A DNA stretch of 64,000 bases from Derxia gummosa DSM 723 (GCF_000482785.1 NZ_AXWS01000015.1:1-64000), one strand, 5' to 3'; positions 1 to 7,696 are shown, numbered from the stretch's first letter. Made by a program: numbers and translations. The notes: generated from the letters alone by a model not told the origin.

Positions 1-200
1 TGGCGGCGCAGGCCGTCGCGGGTGTCGAAGTCGATGCGAAAGGGCCGGGCGAGCCAGTCGGCCTCGGGCAGGTCGGGGCGGCGGGTGCTGACGTCGAGGG
101 TGAGCTCGAAGAGCTCGCCGACGGCTTCGCGGGCCTGCAGGCGCAGCAGGCGCAGGTCGCCGAGCGCGGCGGGGGCGTGGAGCTGGACGGGACGGGGCAT
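1..200 (-). CDS. VgrG-like type VI secretion spike protein, N-terminal fragment (runs off the window)
   Basis: Reading the minus strand from the ATG at 200-198 gives about 66 codons with no stop before the window edge. The start is MPRPVQLHAP followed by LGDLRLLRLQAREAVGELFE and LTLDVSTRRPDL. This matches the start of VgrG/phage gpD-type spike proteins: a short beta strand, then 'LL' and 'EALG.pFey.l.l.S' before the first barrel domain. Only about a tenth of a typical 600-900 residue VgrG is visible, so effector domains cannot be judged. No other type VI genes are in the window. The call rests on N-terminal pattern only. Confidence 0.6.
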   Translation of the reverse strand, partial: MPRPVQLHAPAALGDLRLLRLQAREAVGELFELTLDVSTRRPDLPEADWLARPFRIDFDTRDGLRR

Positions 201-241
201 CGGGCGGCGGGGCGGCGTGACGAGGCCGCGATGCTAGGAAG

Positions 242-265
242 CCCCTCCCTCGCATGCGGGAGGGG
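242..265. other. GC-rich hairpin in the vgrG-nikR gap
   Basis: A perfect 8-base inverted repeat (CCCCTCCC / GGGAGGGG) encloses an 8-base loop, between the divergent vgrG-like gene and nikR. There is no T tract, so it is not a convincing intrinsic terminator. It may be a 5'-leader structure for either gene. Confidence 0.3.
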
Positions 266-360
266 CGGGCACGCGAGTCCGTGATCTGTCGCACGAAGTG
301 GATGCCGCTCCGTGGCGGGCGAGGCACACTCGGCGCCCAGCCCAACCGTCCGACACCGCC

Positions 361-879
361 ATGGACCGCCTGACCATCTCCCTTCCCGAAGACCTCGCCA
401 CCGCCTTCGACCGCCTCATCGCGCGCCAGGGCTACGGCAACCGCTCCGAGGCGATGCGCGACCTCATCCGCCGCGCCGTCGAGAACGACCGCCTCGCGCG
501 CGCCGAGGCGCCGCATTGCGTCGCCAGCGTGAGCTACGTCTACAACCACCACGAGCGCGTCGCCTCCGACCGCCTGATGGAAGTGCAGCACGAGCATCAC
601 GACCTCACGGTCGCGAGCCTCCATGCCCATCTCGACCACGAGCATTGCATCGAGACCCTGCTGCTCAAGGGCCCGACCAACGCCGTGCGCCAGTGCGCCG
701 AACGCATCGTGGCCGAGCGCGGCGTGCGCCACGGCAACATCCACGTGGTGCCGCTGGTCGAGGTCGGCGCGCCGCATGTGCATGGCCACGGCCACGCGCA
801 TGACCATCCCCATGACCACCCGCACGACCATGGCGATGCCGAAGGCAAGCCGCATGTGCATCTTCGCCCCGGGAGCTGA
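361..879 (+). CDS. nikR: Nickel-responsive transcriptional regulator NikR with His-rich C-terminal tail
   Basis: A 172-residue ribbon-helix-helix repressor. Residues 1-45 form the DNA-binding domain (MDRLTISLPEDLATAF, then GYGNRSEAMRDLIRRA). The ACT-like metal domain carries the nickel ligands in the expected pattern: His77, then SLHAHLDHEHC giving His88, His90 and Cys96, which align with His76, His87, His89 and Cys95 of E. coli NikR. The ATG at 361 is preferred to the in-frame ATG at 298 because family homology begins at MDRLTISLP. The last 35 or so residues are an added tail dense in His-Gly/His-Asp pairs that ordinary NikR lacks. This tail could buffer or present Ni(II). A four-base gap links it to the next gene. 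See the NikR-box-like dyad at 33774. Confidence 0.95.
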   Translation: MDRLTISLPEDLATAFDRLIARQGYGNRSEAMRDLIRRAVENDRLARAEAPHCVASVSYVYNHHERVASDRLMEVQHEHHDLTVASLHAHLDHEHCIETLLLKGPTNAVRQCAERIVAERGVRHGNIHVVPLVEVGAPHVHGHGHAHDHPHDHPHDHGDAEGKPHVHLRPGS

Positions 880-882
880 GCC

Positions 883-1155
883 GTGACCGATGTCGCCCGC
901 CTTGTCGTCGCCGAAATGCTGACCGCGCAATACATCTTTCGCGGCGCCGGCCGCACGCGCGAGGAGGCGCGCCTCGCGCTGCTCGCGGGCTGGAAGCTGC
1001 ACCGTGATGGCGTGGTCGCGCGGCAGCCGCAGCTCGCGCCGACGCTGCCGCTGCCGGAAGACATGGAGAAGCACTTCCGCATCGACTACGCGGAGTACGA
1101 GGCCGGCATCGGCTACCGCGACGGCCAGCCGGTGAGTCGCATCACGGTGGACTGA
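883..1155 (+). CDS. Small conserved hypothetical protein, coupled to nikR
   Basis: A 90-residue acidic protein starting at GTG 883, three bases after the nikR stop, so translation is probably coupled. I do not recognise the family. It has no signal peptide, membrane segment, Cys motif or His cluster. The N-terminal half is predicted helical (ARLVVAEMLTAQYIF, EEARLALLAGWKLH) and the C-terminal half is acidic and aromatic (DMEKHFRIDYAEYEAG). It ends two bases before the convergent arsC. Position suggests a cytoplasmic partner of NikR or of nickel metabolism, but this is only context. Confidence 0.6.
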   Translation: MTDVARLVVAEMLTAQYIFRGAGRTREEARLALLAGWKLHRDGVVARQPQLAPTLPLPEDMEKHFRIDYAEYEAGIGYRDGQPVSRITVD

Positions 1156-1157
1156 CT

Positions 1158-1574
1158 TCAGCCGAGCCGCTTGCCGCTGTCCGTCACCACCTCGCCGTCC
1201 TCCTTCGTGAACGGCGCCTGCCGGCCCGCAGGCAGCAGTTCCAGCACTTCCTCCGACGGCCGGCACAGCTTGGTGCCGAGCGGCGTGATGACGATCGGCC
1301 GGTTGATGAGGATGGGGTGGGCGAGCATCGCGTCGATCAGTTCGTCGTCGGTTTTCGCCGGGTCGGCGAGGCCGAGTTCGGCGAAGACGGCTTCCTTCGC
1401 GCGCACGAGGTCGCGCGCGGGCTTGCCGGTGGCCGCGATGATCTTCACCAGTTCGTCGCGTGCGGGCGGCGTCTTGAGGTATTCGATGACGGTCGGCTCG
1501 ATGCCGGCGGCGCGGATCATCGCGAGCGTGTTGCGCGAGGTGCCGCACTTGGGGTTGTGGAAGATCGTGACCAT
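1158..1574 (-). CDS. arsC: Arsenate reductase, glutaredoxin-dependent ArsC
   Basis: A 138-residue thioredoxin-fold enzyme that reduces arsenate to arsenite with glutathione and glutaredoxin. The N-terminus MVTIFHNPKCGTSRNTLAMI carries the single catalytic Cys at position 10 in the NPxCGTSRNTL signature of plasmid R773-type ArsC. The C-terminal half has the family motif PILINRPIV and a conserved Arg region (LCRPSEEVLELLP). The start at 1574 is chosen over an upstream in-frame ATG (1628) because homology begins there. It is the last gene of the minus-strand ars operon, 117 bases after acr3, and converges with the small gene ending at 1155. Confidence 0.93.
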   Translation of the reverse strand: MVTIFHNPKCGTSRNTLAMIRAAGIEPTVIEYLKTPPARDELVKIIAATGKPARDLVRAKEAVFAELGLADPAKTDDELIDAMLAHPILINRPIVITPLGTKLCRPSEEVLELLPAGRQAPFTKEDGEVVTDSGKRLG

Positions 1575-1691
1575 GTCGTTTGCGGAGTGAGGCGCCGCGA
1601 GGGCGCGGGATTGGGCAGTGCGCGCCACGGTCGCGGCGCGCTGGGGGCGGCATCGGCGAACGGCGCCGGCCGGCCGGTGGCGGCGCGCGCG

Positions 1692-2816
1692 TCAGACCAC
1701 GCCGCGCGAATACCAGCCGCGCGACGCATTGACGATGCGCACCACCGCCAGCATCACCGGCACTTCGATCAGCACGCCGACCACCGTCGCCAGCGCCGCG
1801 CCCGATTCGAAGCCGAACAGGCTGATCGCCGCCGCCACCGCCAGCTCGAAGAAGTTGCTCGCGCCGATCAGCGCCGACGGGCAGGCCACCGAATGCTTCT
1901 CGCCCGCGAGCCGGTTCAGCCCGTAGGCGAGCGCCGAGTTGAAGAACACCTGGATGAGGATCGGCACCGCGAGCATCGCGATCACGAGCGGCTGCGCCAG
2001 GATGGCCTCGCCCTGGAAGGCGAACAGCAGCACCAGCGTGACGAGCAGCGCGCCCATCGACGCCGGGCCGAGCCGCGCCATCGCCGCGTCGAAGGCCGCC
2101 GGCCCGCGCGCGAGCAGCATCCGCCGCAGCGCCTGCGCGATCAGCACCGGCACGACGATGTACAGCCCCACCGACACCAGCAGCGTGTCCCAGGGCACGG
2201 TGATCGACGCCATGCCGAGCAGCAGCCCGACGATGGGCGCGAAGGCGAACACCATGATCAGATCGTTCAGCGCGACCTGGCTCAGCGTGAAGTAGGGGTC
2301 GCCGTGGGTGAGCCGGCTCCACACGAACACCATCGCCGTGCAGGGCGCGGCCGCGAGCAGGATCAGGCCGGCGATGTAGCTGTCGAGCTGGTCGGCCGGC
2401 AGGAAGGGCGCGAACACGCCGCGCACGAACACCGCGCCGAGCAGCGCCATCGAGAAGGGCTTGACCGCCCAGTTGACGAACAGCGTCACGCCGATGCCGC
2501 GCCAGTGCGCGCGCACCTGGCCCAGTGCGCCGAAGTCGATCTTCATGAGCATGGGAATGACCATGACCCAGATCAGCAGCCCGACCGGCAGGTTGACGCG
2601 CGCGACTTCCATCGCGCCGAGCGCGCGGAAGGGCGCGGGCGCGAGCTGGCCGAGCGCGATGCCGGCGACGATGCACAGCGCGACCCACAGCGTGAGCCAG
2701 CGCTCGAAAAGATTCATCGGCGTTGCGGCTTCATGCGTGGCCGCGTCTGCAGGCGAGGCGCAGGCCGGCGCGGCGCTCGCGCCTTGCGTCGGCCGGCGGG
2801 AGGCGTGGGCGTCCAT
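1692..2816 (-). CDS. acr3: Arsenite efflux transporter, ACR3 family
   Basis: A 374-residue inner-membrane permease with about ten hydrophobic segments, exporting arsenite produced by ArsC. Diagnostic stretches are LLAAAPCTAMVFVWSRLTHG, containing the essential membrane Cys of Acr3, and the helix after EKHSVACPSALIGASNFFEL. The first 33 residues (Ala/Pro/Thr-rich) precede the usual Acr3 start MNLFERWLTLWVAL. An internal start at 2717 is therefore possible, although the upstream ATG lies only three bases after the arsI stop and has no better-placed competitor. It sits third in the arsR-arsI-acr3-arsC order. Confidence 0.93.
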   Translation of the reverse strand: MDAHASRRPTQGASAAPACASPADAATHEAATPMNLFERWLTLWVALCIVAGIALGQLAPAPFRALGAMEVARVNLPVGLLIWVMVIPMLMKIDFGALGQVRAHWRGIGVTLFVNWAVKPFSMALLGAVFVRGVFAPFLPADQLDSYIAGLILLAAAPCTAMVFVWSRLTHGDPYFTLSQVALNDLIMVFAFAPIVGLLLGMASITVPWDTLLVSVGLYIVVPVLIAQALRRMLLARGPAAFDAAMARLGPASMGALLVTLVLLFAFQGEAILAQPLVIAMLAVPILIQVFFNSALAYGLNRLAGEKHSVACPSALIGASNFFELAVAAAISLFGFESGAALATVVGVLIEVPVMLAVVRIVNASRGWYSRGVV

Positions 2817-2819
2817 GCT

Positions 2820-3380
2820 TCAGCAGCAGCCGGACGCGGCCTTGACCGGGATGCCGACCGGCTTGCCCTTGGGCGGGCAGCAGGCGGGGGCGTCGGCGGG
2901 CGTGGCGGGCGTGGCGGGCGTGGCGGGCGTGGCGGGCGTGGCGGGGGCGGCCGTGGCTGCGGCCGCGCTGTCGGCGCCGGGCGTCGCGCAGGCGCCCGCG
3001 CCTTCCTCGCGGAACACGGGGATGTTGCCGAGCGTGTGGAAGTGCTCCCAGGCGTGGCCGTCGGGGTCGATGATCCAGTGCTTCTCGCTGCGGGCGTAGC
3101 AGCAGGTGGTTTCGCCTTCGTCGAGCGTGGCGAGGTCGGCGCCGGCGGCGCGTTCGCGCAGGGCGGCGAGTTCGTCGGCGCTCTCGGTCTGGAAGCCGAA
3201 ATGGTCGAGGCCCTCGCTCTCGCCGCGCGTCGAGATCGCGAAGTTGAGCGGCGGGTCTTCGAGCATCCACTTGGCGTAGTCGGCCTCGACGCGCGCCGGC
3301 TCGGCGCCGAACAGCTTCGAGTAGAACTTCAGGCTCGCGTCGAGATTGCCGACGCGCAGATGGACGTGGAAGCGCTTCAT
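2820..3380 (-). CDS. arsI: ArsI-type C-As lyase / cadmium-induced glyoxalase-fold protein with Cys-rich tail
   Basis: A 186-residue vicinal-oxygen-chelate dioxygenase. ArsI enzymes use Fe(II) and O2 to cleave the C-As bond of trivalent organoarsenicals such as methylarsenite and aromatic arsenicals. The first 125 residues match the family. They include an N-terminal FHVHLRV His, GLDHFGFQ with His60, the vicinal cysteines TTCCYAR (93-94) that bind the arsenical, and the Glu of HAWEHFHT at about 112. After the domain comes a low-complexity linker of Pro-Ala-Thr triplets encoded by a 9-base tandem repeat, then a tail ending ACCPPKGK...SGCC with two CC pairs. That tail is not part of the core family and may bind metalloid. 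It lies between arsR and acr3. Confidence 0.88.
   Translation of the reverse strand: MKRFHVHLRVGNLDASLKFYSKLFGAEPARVEADYAKWMLEDPPLNFAISTRGESEGLDHFGFQTESADELAALRERAAGADLATLDEGETTCCYARSEKHWIIDPDGHAWEHFHTLGNIPVFREEGAGACATPGADSAAAATAAPATPATPATPATPATPADAPACCPPKGKPVGIPVKAASGCC
2902..2946. repeat. 9-base tandem repeat (GTGGCGGGC) inside arsI
   Basis: Five head-to-tail copies of GTGGCGGGC (the last is GTGGCGGGG) lie at 2902, 2911, 2920, 2929 and 2938, with a degenerate copy just before. On the coding strand they encode Ala-Thr-Pro triplets of the ArsI linker. The array stays in frame whatever the copy number, so slippage would only change linker length. Confidence 0.9.
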
Positions 3381-3402
3381 GGCGGTGGTCTCCGGGTGGG
3401 GA

Positions 3403-3726
3403 TCAGCAGTCGCAGCGCGGCTGCGGCTGGGGCGTGCAGGCCTCGCCGGCGCAGCAGTGCGCGGTGAGGTACTCCAGCAGTTCGTTCATGCGCGTGTAGG
3501 CGGCGCGGTAGATGAGGTAGCGGCCGTCGCGCTCCTGCCCGATGAGGCCGGCGTTGGCCAGTTCCTTGAGGTGGAACGACAGCGTCGCGGCGGCGACATC
3601 GAGCTGTTCGGCCAGCGCGCCGGGCGTGAGGCCACCGTTGCCGGCGACGACGAGGGCGCGGAACACGCGCAGCCGCACGGGCTGGGCGAGAGCGGCGAGG
3701 GCCTTGATGACGTCTTGTTCTTCCAT
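3403..3726 (-). CDS. arsR: ArsR/SmtB-family arsenic-responsive repressor
   Basis: A 107-residue winged-helix repressor that starts the ars operon. The MEEQDVIKALAALAQPVRLR start and AAATLSFHLKELANAGLIG recognition region are typical ArsR. Metalloid-binding cysteines are concentrated at the C-terminus (HCCAGEACTPQPQPRCDC) rather than in the recognition helix, a layout known from ArsR proteins with relocated As(III) sites. Twenty-two bases separate it from arsI. The short A/T-rich stretch directly upstream is the likely autoregulated promoter. Confidence 0.93.
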   Translation of the reverse strand: MEEQDVIKALAALAQPVRLRVFRALVVAGNGGLTPGALAEQLDVAAATLSFHLKELANAGLIGQERDGRYLIYRAAYTRMNELLEYLTAHCCAGEACTPQPQPRCDC

Positions 3727-3756
3727 GATTCGATGATTATGGAAATGTGGAAGGCT
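3727..3756 (-). promoter_or_regulatory. Probable ars operon promoter/operator region
   Basis: This is the only A/T-rich stretch near the arsR start. Read on the minus strand it contains CACATTTCCATAATCATCGAA directly before the ATG, with a TAATC-type -10-like element and a small dyad (ATCATCGAA/TTCGATGAT). ArsR proteins usually bind imperfect dyads that overlap the promoter. No exact operator can be assigned by eye. Confidence 0.35.
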
Positions 3757-3929
3757 GGCAAGGCGTCTGTTCGGGTGGGCCGGCGCCTCACGCCGCCGAC
3801 GGTGCCGTGACGGGTGCCGCGCCGACGCCGCCGGCGAGGCGACGGACGGTGCGGAATAAGCCGCTCGCCGCGCGCGTCTTCCGGGGCAGTGGGGCGGCAT
3901 CGCGCCGTCGCATCCTCAGGGAGAAAGTC

Positions 3930-4364
3930 ATGCTCAAGCCGCTCGCTGGCGCCGTCGCCGCGCTTGTCTTCACCTTCGCCGCCGTCGCGCAGGCCGCCCC
4001 GGCCGATGATGCGAAGGCGCATTTCCAGGCCATCGCCGCCGGCGATGTCGCCACGCTCGGCGCCGGCTATGCCGACGGCGCCACGCTGCTGTGGATCGGC
4101 GGGCCGCTCGACGGCGGCTACGCCGGTGCGGACGCCATCCGCGCCACCTGGCAGAAGTTCGCCGCCGCCCAGGGGCCGCTCAAGCTGACGGTCGAGCATG
4201 TGGAAGAGGCCGCCAATCCCAAGGGCGCGACCGTGACGGCCAACCTGCTGTTCGAGGGCAAGGCGCCGATCCGCGTGCGCCATGTGCTCGTGTACCGCGA
4301 GGGCCGCATCGCAGGCGAGGTCTGGCAGATCGCGCCGGCGCTGGCGATCGGCGCGGGTTACTGA
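3930..4364 (+). CDS. Secreted SnoaL/NTF2-like (DUF4440-type) protein
   Basis: A 144-residue protein whose first 23 residues form a Sec signal peptide (MLKPLAGAVAALVFTFAAVA then QAAP). The remainder has the cone-shaped NTF2/SnoaL pattern: AKAHFQAIAAGDVATLGAGY, then WIGGPLDGGYAGADAIRATW, then strands ending VYREGRIAGEVWQIAPAL. The ATG at 3930 follows a GGGAGA ribosome site, so the upstream in-frame ATG at 3747 is not used. It precedes the ECF sigma/anti-sigma pair by 90 bases in the same direction and may be co-transcribed. Ligand or enzymatic role is unknown. Confidence 0.75.
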   Translation: MLKPLAGAVAALVFTFAAVAQAAPADDAKAHFQAIAAGDVATLGAGYADGATLLWIGGPLDGGYAGADAIRATWQKFAAAQGPLKLTVEHVEEAANPKGATVTANLLFEGKAPIRVRHVLVYREGRIAGEVWQIAPALAIGAGY

Positions 4365-4454
4365 CACTGGCGCCCGGCGCTGGACGGCGGCCTCATCGCC
4401 GCTGCCGACCGGCCCGCCCTTGCGGACCCGCCACGGACCGCCTTCTTCACCACC

Positions 4455-5006
4455 ATGACCGCTCCCGCCGACCACCTCCTCGCCTGGCTGCCGCGCCTGC
4501 GCCGCTACGCGCGCGCGCTCGCCCGCAGCCGCGAGGATGCCGACGACCTCGTGCAGGACACGCTCGAACGTGCCTGGGCGCGGCCGGCGCTGTGGGCCGG
4601 CGTGGCCGACATGCGCGCCTGGCTGTTCGGGATCATGCACAACGTCAATGCCGACCGCCTGCGCCGCCCCGGCCTCGATCTGGTCGATGCCGGCGACACG
4701 CCGCCCGAGCCGGCCGTCGCGCCCGACGCGCCCGGCCGGCTCGCGCTGCGCGACATGCAGGCGGCGCTCGACCGCCTGCCGCCCGAGCAGCGCGAGGTGC
4801 TGCTGCTCGTCACGCTGGAGGAGCTGAGCTACGCCGAGACGGCGCGCGCGCTCGACCTGCCGATCGGTACCGTGATGTCGCGGCTGTCGCGGGCGCGCGA
4901 ACGATTGCGGCAATTGCTCGACGAGCCGGCGCCCGCGCGACCGGCGCGCGCCGAGGCCACGGCGGCGCGGCTGCGCGTGGTGCGCGGCGAAGGGGATGAA
5001 ACATGA
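4455..5006 (+). CDS. ECF-type RNA polymerase sigma factor
   Basis: A 183-residue sigma-70 family ECF factor. Region 2 is RRYARALARSREDADDLVQD with the following TLERAWARP and MRAWLFGIMHN. Region 4 is LDRLPPEQREVLLLVTLEEL followed by the helix-turn-helix SYAETARALDLPIGTVMSRL. There is no extra C-terminal domain. The stop codon overlaps the start of a 20-codon open frame (ATGA at 5003-5006), which in turn overlaps the anti-sigma start. The three are therefore likely translated as a coupled chain. Confidence 0.93.
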   Translation: MTAPADHLLAWLPRLRRYARALARSREDADDLVQDTLERAWARPALWAGVADMRAWLFGIMHNVNADRLRRPGLDLVDAGDTPPEPAVAPDAPGRLALRDMQAALDRLPPEQREVLLLVTLEELSYAETARALDLPIGTVMSRLSRARERLRQLLDEPAPARPARAEATAARLRVVRGEGDET

Positions 5007-5065
5007 ATCCGACATGCAGCTTCAGCGGCCCGCCCTGCCGTTTCCGTAGCGAGCCTCAGCCATGA
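5003..5065 (+). CDS. Possible 20-residue micro-ORF bridging sigma and anti-sigma genes
   Basis: Reading from ATG 5003 gives MNPTCSFSGPPCRFRSEPQP and stop. The start overlaps the sigma stop as ATGA, and the stop overlaps the anti-sigma start, again as ATGA. The first codons (ATGAATCCGAC) are an exact duplicate of the anti-sigma start at 5062. It is either a genuine coupling peptide or a relic of a duplicated start site. No protein evidence exists. Confidence 0.35.
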   Translation: MNPTCSFSGPPCRFRSEPQP

Positions 5066-6081
5066 ATCCGACCGATCCCGCCGCCATCACCGACGACGAC
5101 CTGCACGCCTTCACCGACGACGCGCTCGCGCCGTTGCGGCGCGCCGAGGTCGAGGCCTGGCTGGCCGCGCATCCCGACGACGCGGCGCGCGTCGCCGCCT
5201 GGCGCGAACAGAAGCGCGCGCTGCGTGCGCTGTTCGACCCGGTGCTTGAGGAGCCGATTCCGCCGCGCCTGCTGCGCGCCGCCGCGCCGCGCCGGCCGGC
5301 CGCGCGGCGCTGGCCGCAAGCGCTTGCAGCCGGACTCGCGCTGCTGGTTGCCGGCGGCGCGGCGGGCTGGATGGCGCGCGGCTGGAGCGGCGGCGAGGGC
5401 GTGCTGCTCGCGGGCCCGCCGGCACGGGGCGGCGGCGTGGCGGGTGGTGTGACCGGCGTCGCGCCCGCCACGGACCTTGCCGTGTCGGCTATTCCCGCCA
5501 CGCCGGCCGCGCGCGCCGAACTCGCCGCCGACTTCCCGCGCCGCGCGGCGGTCGCGCATGCGGTGTACAGCCCCGAGCAGCGCCGCCCGGTCGAGGTCGA
5601 TGCCGCGCACGAAGACCAGCTCGTGCAATGGCTGTCGAAGCGCATGGGCAGCCGCATGCATGCGCCGGTGCTCCAGTCGCTCGGCTTCGCGCTCGAAGGC
5701 GGCCGGCTGCTGCCGGGGCGTGACCGGCCGGTGGCGCAGTTCATGTACCGCGACGGCGAGGGCCGGCGGCTCACGCTCTACGTGTCGAACAGCATGGGCG
5801 CGGTGGCCGGCGGCGACACCACCTTCCGCATCGCGCGCGAGGGCGCGGTGAGCGTGTTCTGGTGGGTCGATGGCGACTTCGGCTACGCGATCTCGGGCGA
5901 GGTGCCCGACGCCGTGCTCGGCGCGGGCGCGGCCGAAAGCTGGCGGCAACTCGCGGCGGCCGATGCCCGGAATGGCGCGGGTGCCGGCGCCCATGCCGGC
6001 GCCGGTGCGGACCCCGAAAACGCCGGCGGCGGCCAGCCAGCCGAAGCCGGTGCCGCCGCCGGGCGGAAGGCGCCGCGCTGA
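5062..6081 (+). CDS. Membrane anti-sigma factor
   Basis: A 339-residue protein following the ECF sigma gene. The N-terminus ITDDDLHAFTDDALAPLRRA and EVEAWLAAHPDDAARVAAWR is the usual zinc-less anti-sigma domain seen in FecR/RsgI-like transmembrane regulators. A single membrane segment lies around residues 87-107 (LAAGLALLVAGGAAGWMARG). The periplasmic part contains FMYRDGEGRRLTLYVSNSMG and FWWVDGDFGYAISGEV, typical of proteobacterial anti-sigma factors paired with such sigma factors. It ends in an Ala/Gly/Pro-rich tail. It should hold the sigma at the membrane until a periplasmic signal releases it. Confidence 0.88.
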   Translation: MNPTDPAAITDDDLHAFTDDALAPLRRAEVEAWLAAHPDDAARVAAWREQKRALRALFDPVLEEPIPPRLLRAAAPRRPAARRWPQALAAGLALLVAGGAAGWMARGWSGGEGVLLAGPPARGGGVAGGVTGVAPATDLAVSAIPATPAARAELAADFPRRAAVAHAVYSPEQRRPVEVDAAHEDQLVQWLSKRMGSRMHAPVLQSLGFALEGGRLLPGRDRPVAQFMYRDGEGRRLTLYVSNSMGAVAGGDTTFRIAREGAVSVFWWVDGDFGYAISGEVPDAVLGAGAAESWRQLAAADARNGAGAGAHAGAGADPENAGGGQPAEAGAAAGRKAPR

Positions 6082-6106
6082 AGCGGCGCCCGAGGGAAGC
6101 GGGCGT

Positions 6107-6137
6107 GGCCGGCGCCGAACCGGCCCGGCGCCCGGCC
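6107..6137. terminator. Putative bidirectional terminator hairpin
   Basis: An inverted repeat (GGCCGGCGCC / GGCGCCCGGCC, one bulged base) lies in the short gap between the convergent anti-sigma and chemoreceptor genes. There is no T tract. Confidence 0.4.
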
Positions 6138-6139
6138 GG

Positions 6140-7696
6140 TCAGTTGTGCCGCAGGCGGAACACCGCCATCGCGTTCACCAGTTGCGTCGCCTGTTCGCGC
6201 AGGCTGTCGGCGGCGGCCGAGCTTTCCTCGACGAGGGCGGCGTTCTGCTGGGTGCTCTGATCCATCTGGCGCACGGCCTCGCCCACCTGCTCGACACCCG
6301 CGCTCTGCTCCGAGCTGGCCGACGAGATGTCGCCCATCAGGTCGGTCACGCGCTTGATCGCGGTGACGACCTCGCTCATGGTCGCGCCGGCGCGGTCCAC
6401 CAGCGTCGAACCCTGCTCGACGCGCTCGACGCTCGTCGTGATGAGGTCCTTGATCTCCTTGGCCGCGTCGGCGCTGCGCTGGGCGAGGTTGCGCACCTCG
6501 CTCGCCACCACCGCGAAGCCGCGGCCCTGCTCGCCGGCGCGGGCGGCTTCGACCGCCGCGTTCAGCGCGAGGATGTTGGTCTGGAAGGCGATGCCGTCGA
6601 TCACGCTGATGATGTCGGCGATCTTCTTCGAGCTGTCGTTGATGCCCTTCATCGTCTCGACCACCTCGGCCACGACCTGACCGCCCTTCTCGGCGACCTC
6701 GGTGGCGCCCATGGCGAGCTGGTTGGCCTGACGCGCGTTCTCGGCGTTCTGGCGCACCGTGCTGCCGAGCTGTTCCATCGACGCGGCGGTTTCTTCCAGC
6801 GCGCCGGCCTGGCCTTCGGTGCGGCGCGAGAGATCGTTGTTGCCCTGGGCGATCTCGGCGCTGGCGCTCGCCACCGTCTCGGCATTGCGGCGCACCGCGC
6901 CCACCACCTTCGTCAGCGAGGACTGCATCGCGCCCAGCGCGGCCAGCAGCGGCGTGAACTCGTCGCGCTCGTCATCGCGGACCTCGACCGTGAAGTCGCC
7001 GTCGCGCACGCGCTCGGCCACGGCCTGCGACGCGGCGATCCGGCGGCGCAGCAGGTTGGCGAGGTACCACGAGAAGGCCACCAGACCGATCGTGATGCCG
7101 GCCGACAGCGCCACCAGCTGGGCGCGCGTCTGCATGGCGGCGTGCTCGATGTCGTTGACTTCCATCGTCAGCACGTCGCTCTGCTTCTTGCGCGCATCGC
7201 CGAGCCAGTCCTGCATGCGGGCGAAGGCGGGGATGGTCTTGGCCATCAGCATCTCGAAGGCGGCGTCGCGCTTGCCTTCCTCGACGAGCTTGAGGTTCTC
7301 CTCGGCCACGGGCCAGGTCACGGCCTGGAGGTCGAGCCAGAGGCGGCGGAAAGATTCCTTCTCCTCGGCCGTCGGCAGGTCGGCCAGGAAGTCGTCATCG
7401 TTCTTGGAGATCTGCTTGCGCTTGGAGATCAGGTCGGCGCCGGCGGCACGGATGTCGGCCGCGTCCTTGACCAGCATGGCCTGGCGCAGATGCAGCATCA
7501 CCTGGGTCACGCACAGCTCGGTGCTGGCGATGCGCGCGAGCTGCTGCACGCGCACGGTGGCCGTGCGCTGGGCCAGATCGCCCACACGCCCGAGCTGGAC
7601 CCAGGACGCAACCGCCAGCCCGACGAGGGCCGCGATCAGGAGGAAGGAAACGAGGTAGAGCCGCTTGGCGATGCTCAGGCTTGACAGTGGGTTCAT
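6140..7696 (-). CDS. Methyl-accepting chemotaxis protein
   Basis: A 518-residue receptor. TM1 is near residues 11-31 (RLYLVSFLLIAALVGLAVAS), followed by a periplasmic four-helix-bundle region of about 160 residues, then TM2 (LSAGITIGLVAFSWYLANLL). Next come HAMP and a long cytoplasmic coiled coil with the hairpin tip GIAFQTNILALNAAVEAARA and GRGFAVVASEVRNLAQRSAD. There is no C-terminal NWETF-type pentapeptide; the protein ends AMAVFRLRHN. The start at 7696 is chosen because upstream in-frame codons to 7960 are not receptor-like. It is a lone gene converging on the anti-sigma gene. Its ligand cannot be read from sequence. Confidence 0.93.
   Translation of the reverse strand: MNPLSSLSIAKRLYLVSFLLIAALVGLAVASWVQLGRVGDLAQRTATVRVQQLARIASTELCVTQVMLHLRQAMLVKDAADIRAAGADLISKRKQISKNDDDFLADLPTAEEKESFRRLWLDLQAVTWPVAEENLKLVEEGKRDAAFEMLMAKTIPAFARMQDWLGDARKKQSDVLTMEVNDIEHAAMQTRAQLVALSAGITIGLVAFSWYLANLLRRRIAASQAVAERVRDGDFTVEVRDDERDEFTPLLAALGAMQSSLTKVVGAVRRNAETVASASAEIAQGNNDLSRRTEGQAGALEETAASMEQLGSTVRQNAENARQANQLAMGATEVAEKGGQVVAEVVETMKGINDSSKKIADIISVIDGIAFQTNILALNAAVEAARAGEQGRGFAVVASEVRNLAQRSADAAKEIKDLITTSVERVEQGSTLVDRAGATMSEVVTAIKRVTDLMGDISSASSEQSAGVEQVGEAVRQMDQSTQQNAALVEESSAAADSLREQATQLVNAMAVFRLRHN

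Noticed and set aside
1-200. A type VI secretion cluster in the window
   Set aside because: Only a VgrG-like start is visible at the edge; no other T6SS gene was found inside.
2902-2946. CRISPR-like or other functional array
   Set aside because: The 9-base units have no spacers and lie in frame within arsI; a coding tandem repeat explains them.
1317-3467. A 716-codon open frame on the plus strand across the ars operon
   Set aside because: It is antisense to arsC, acr3 and arsI, has His/Arg-rich shadow composition and no family motif; GC-rich DNA keeps such frames open.
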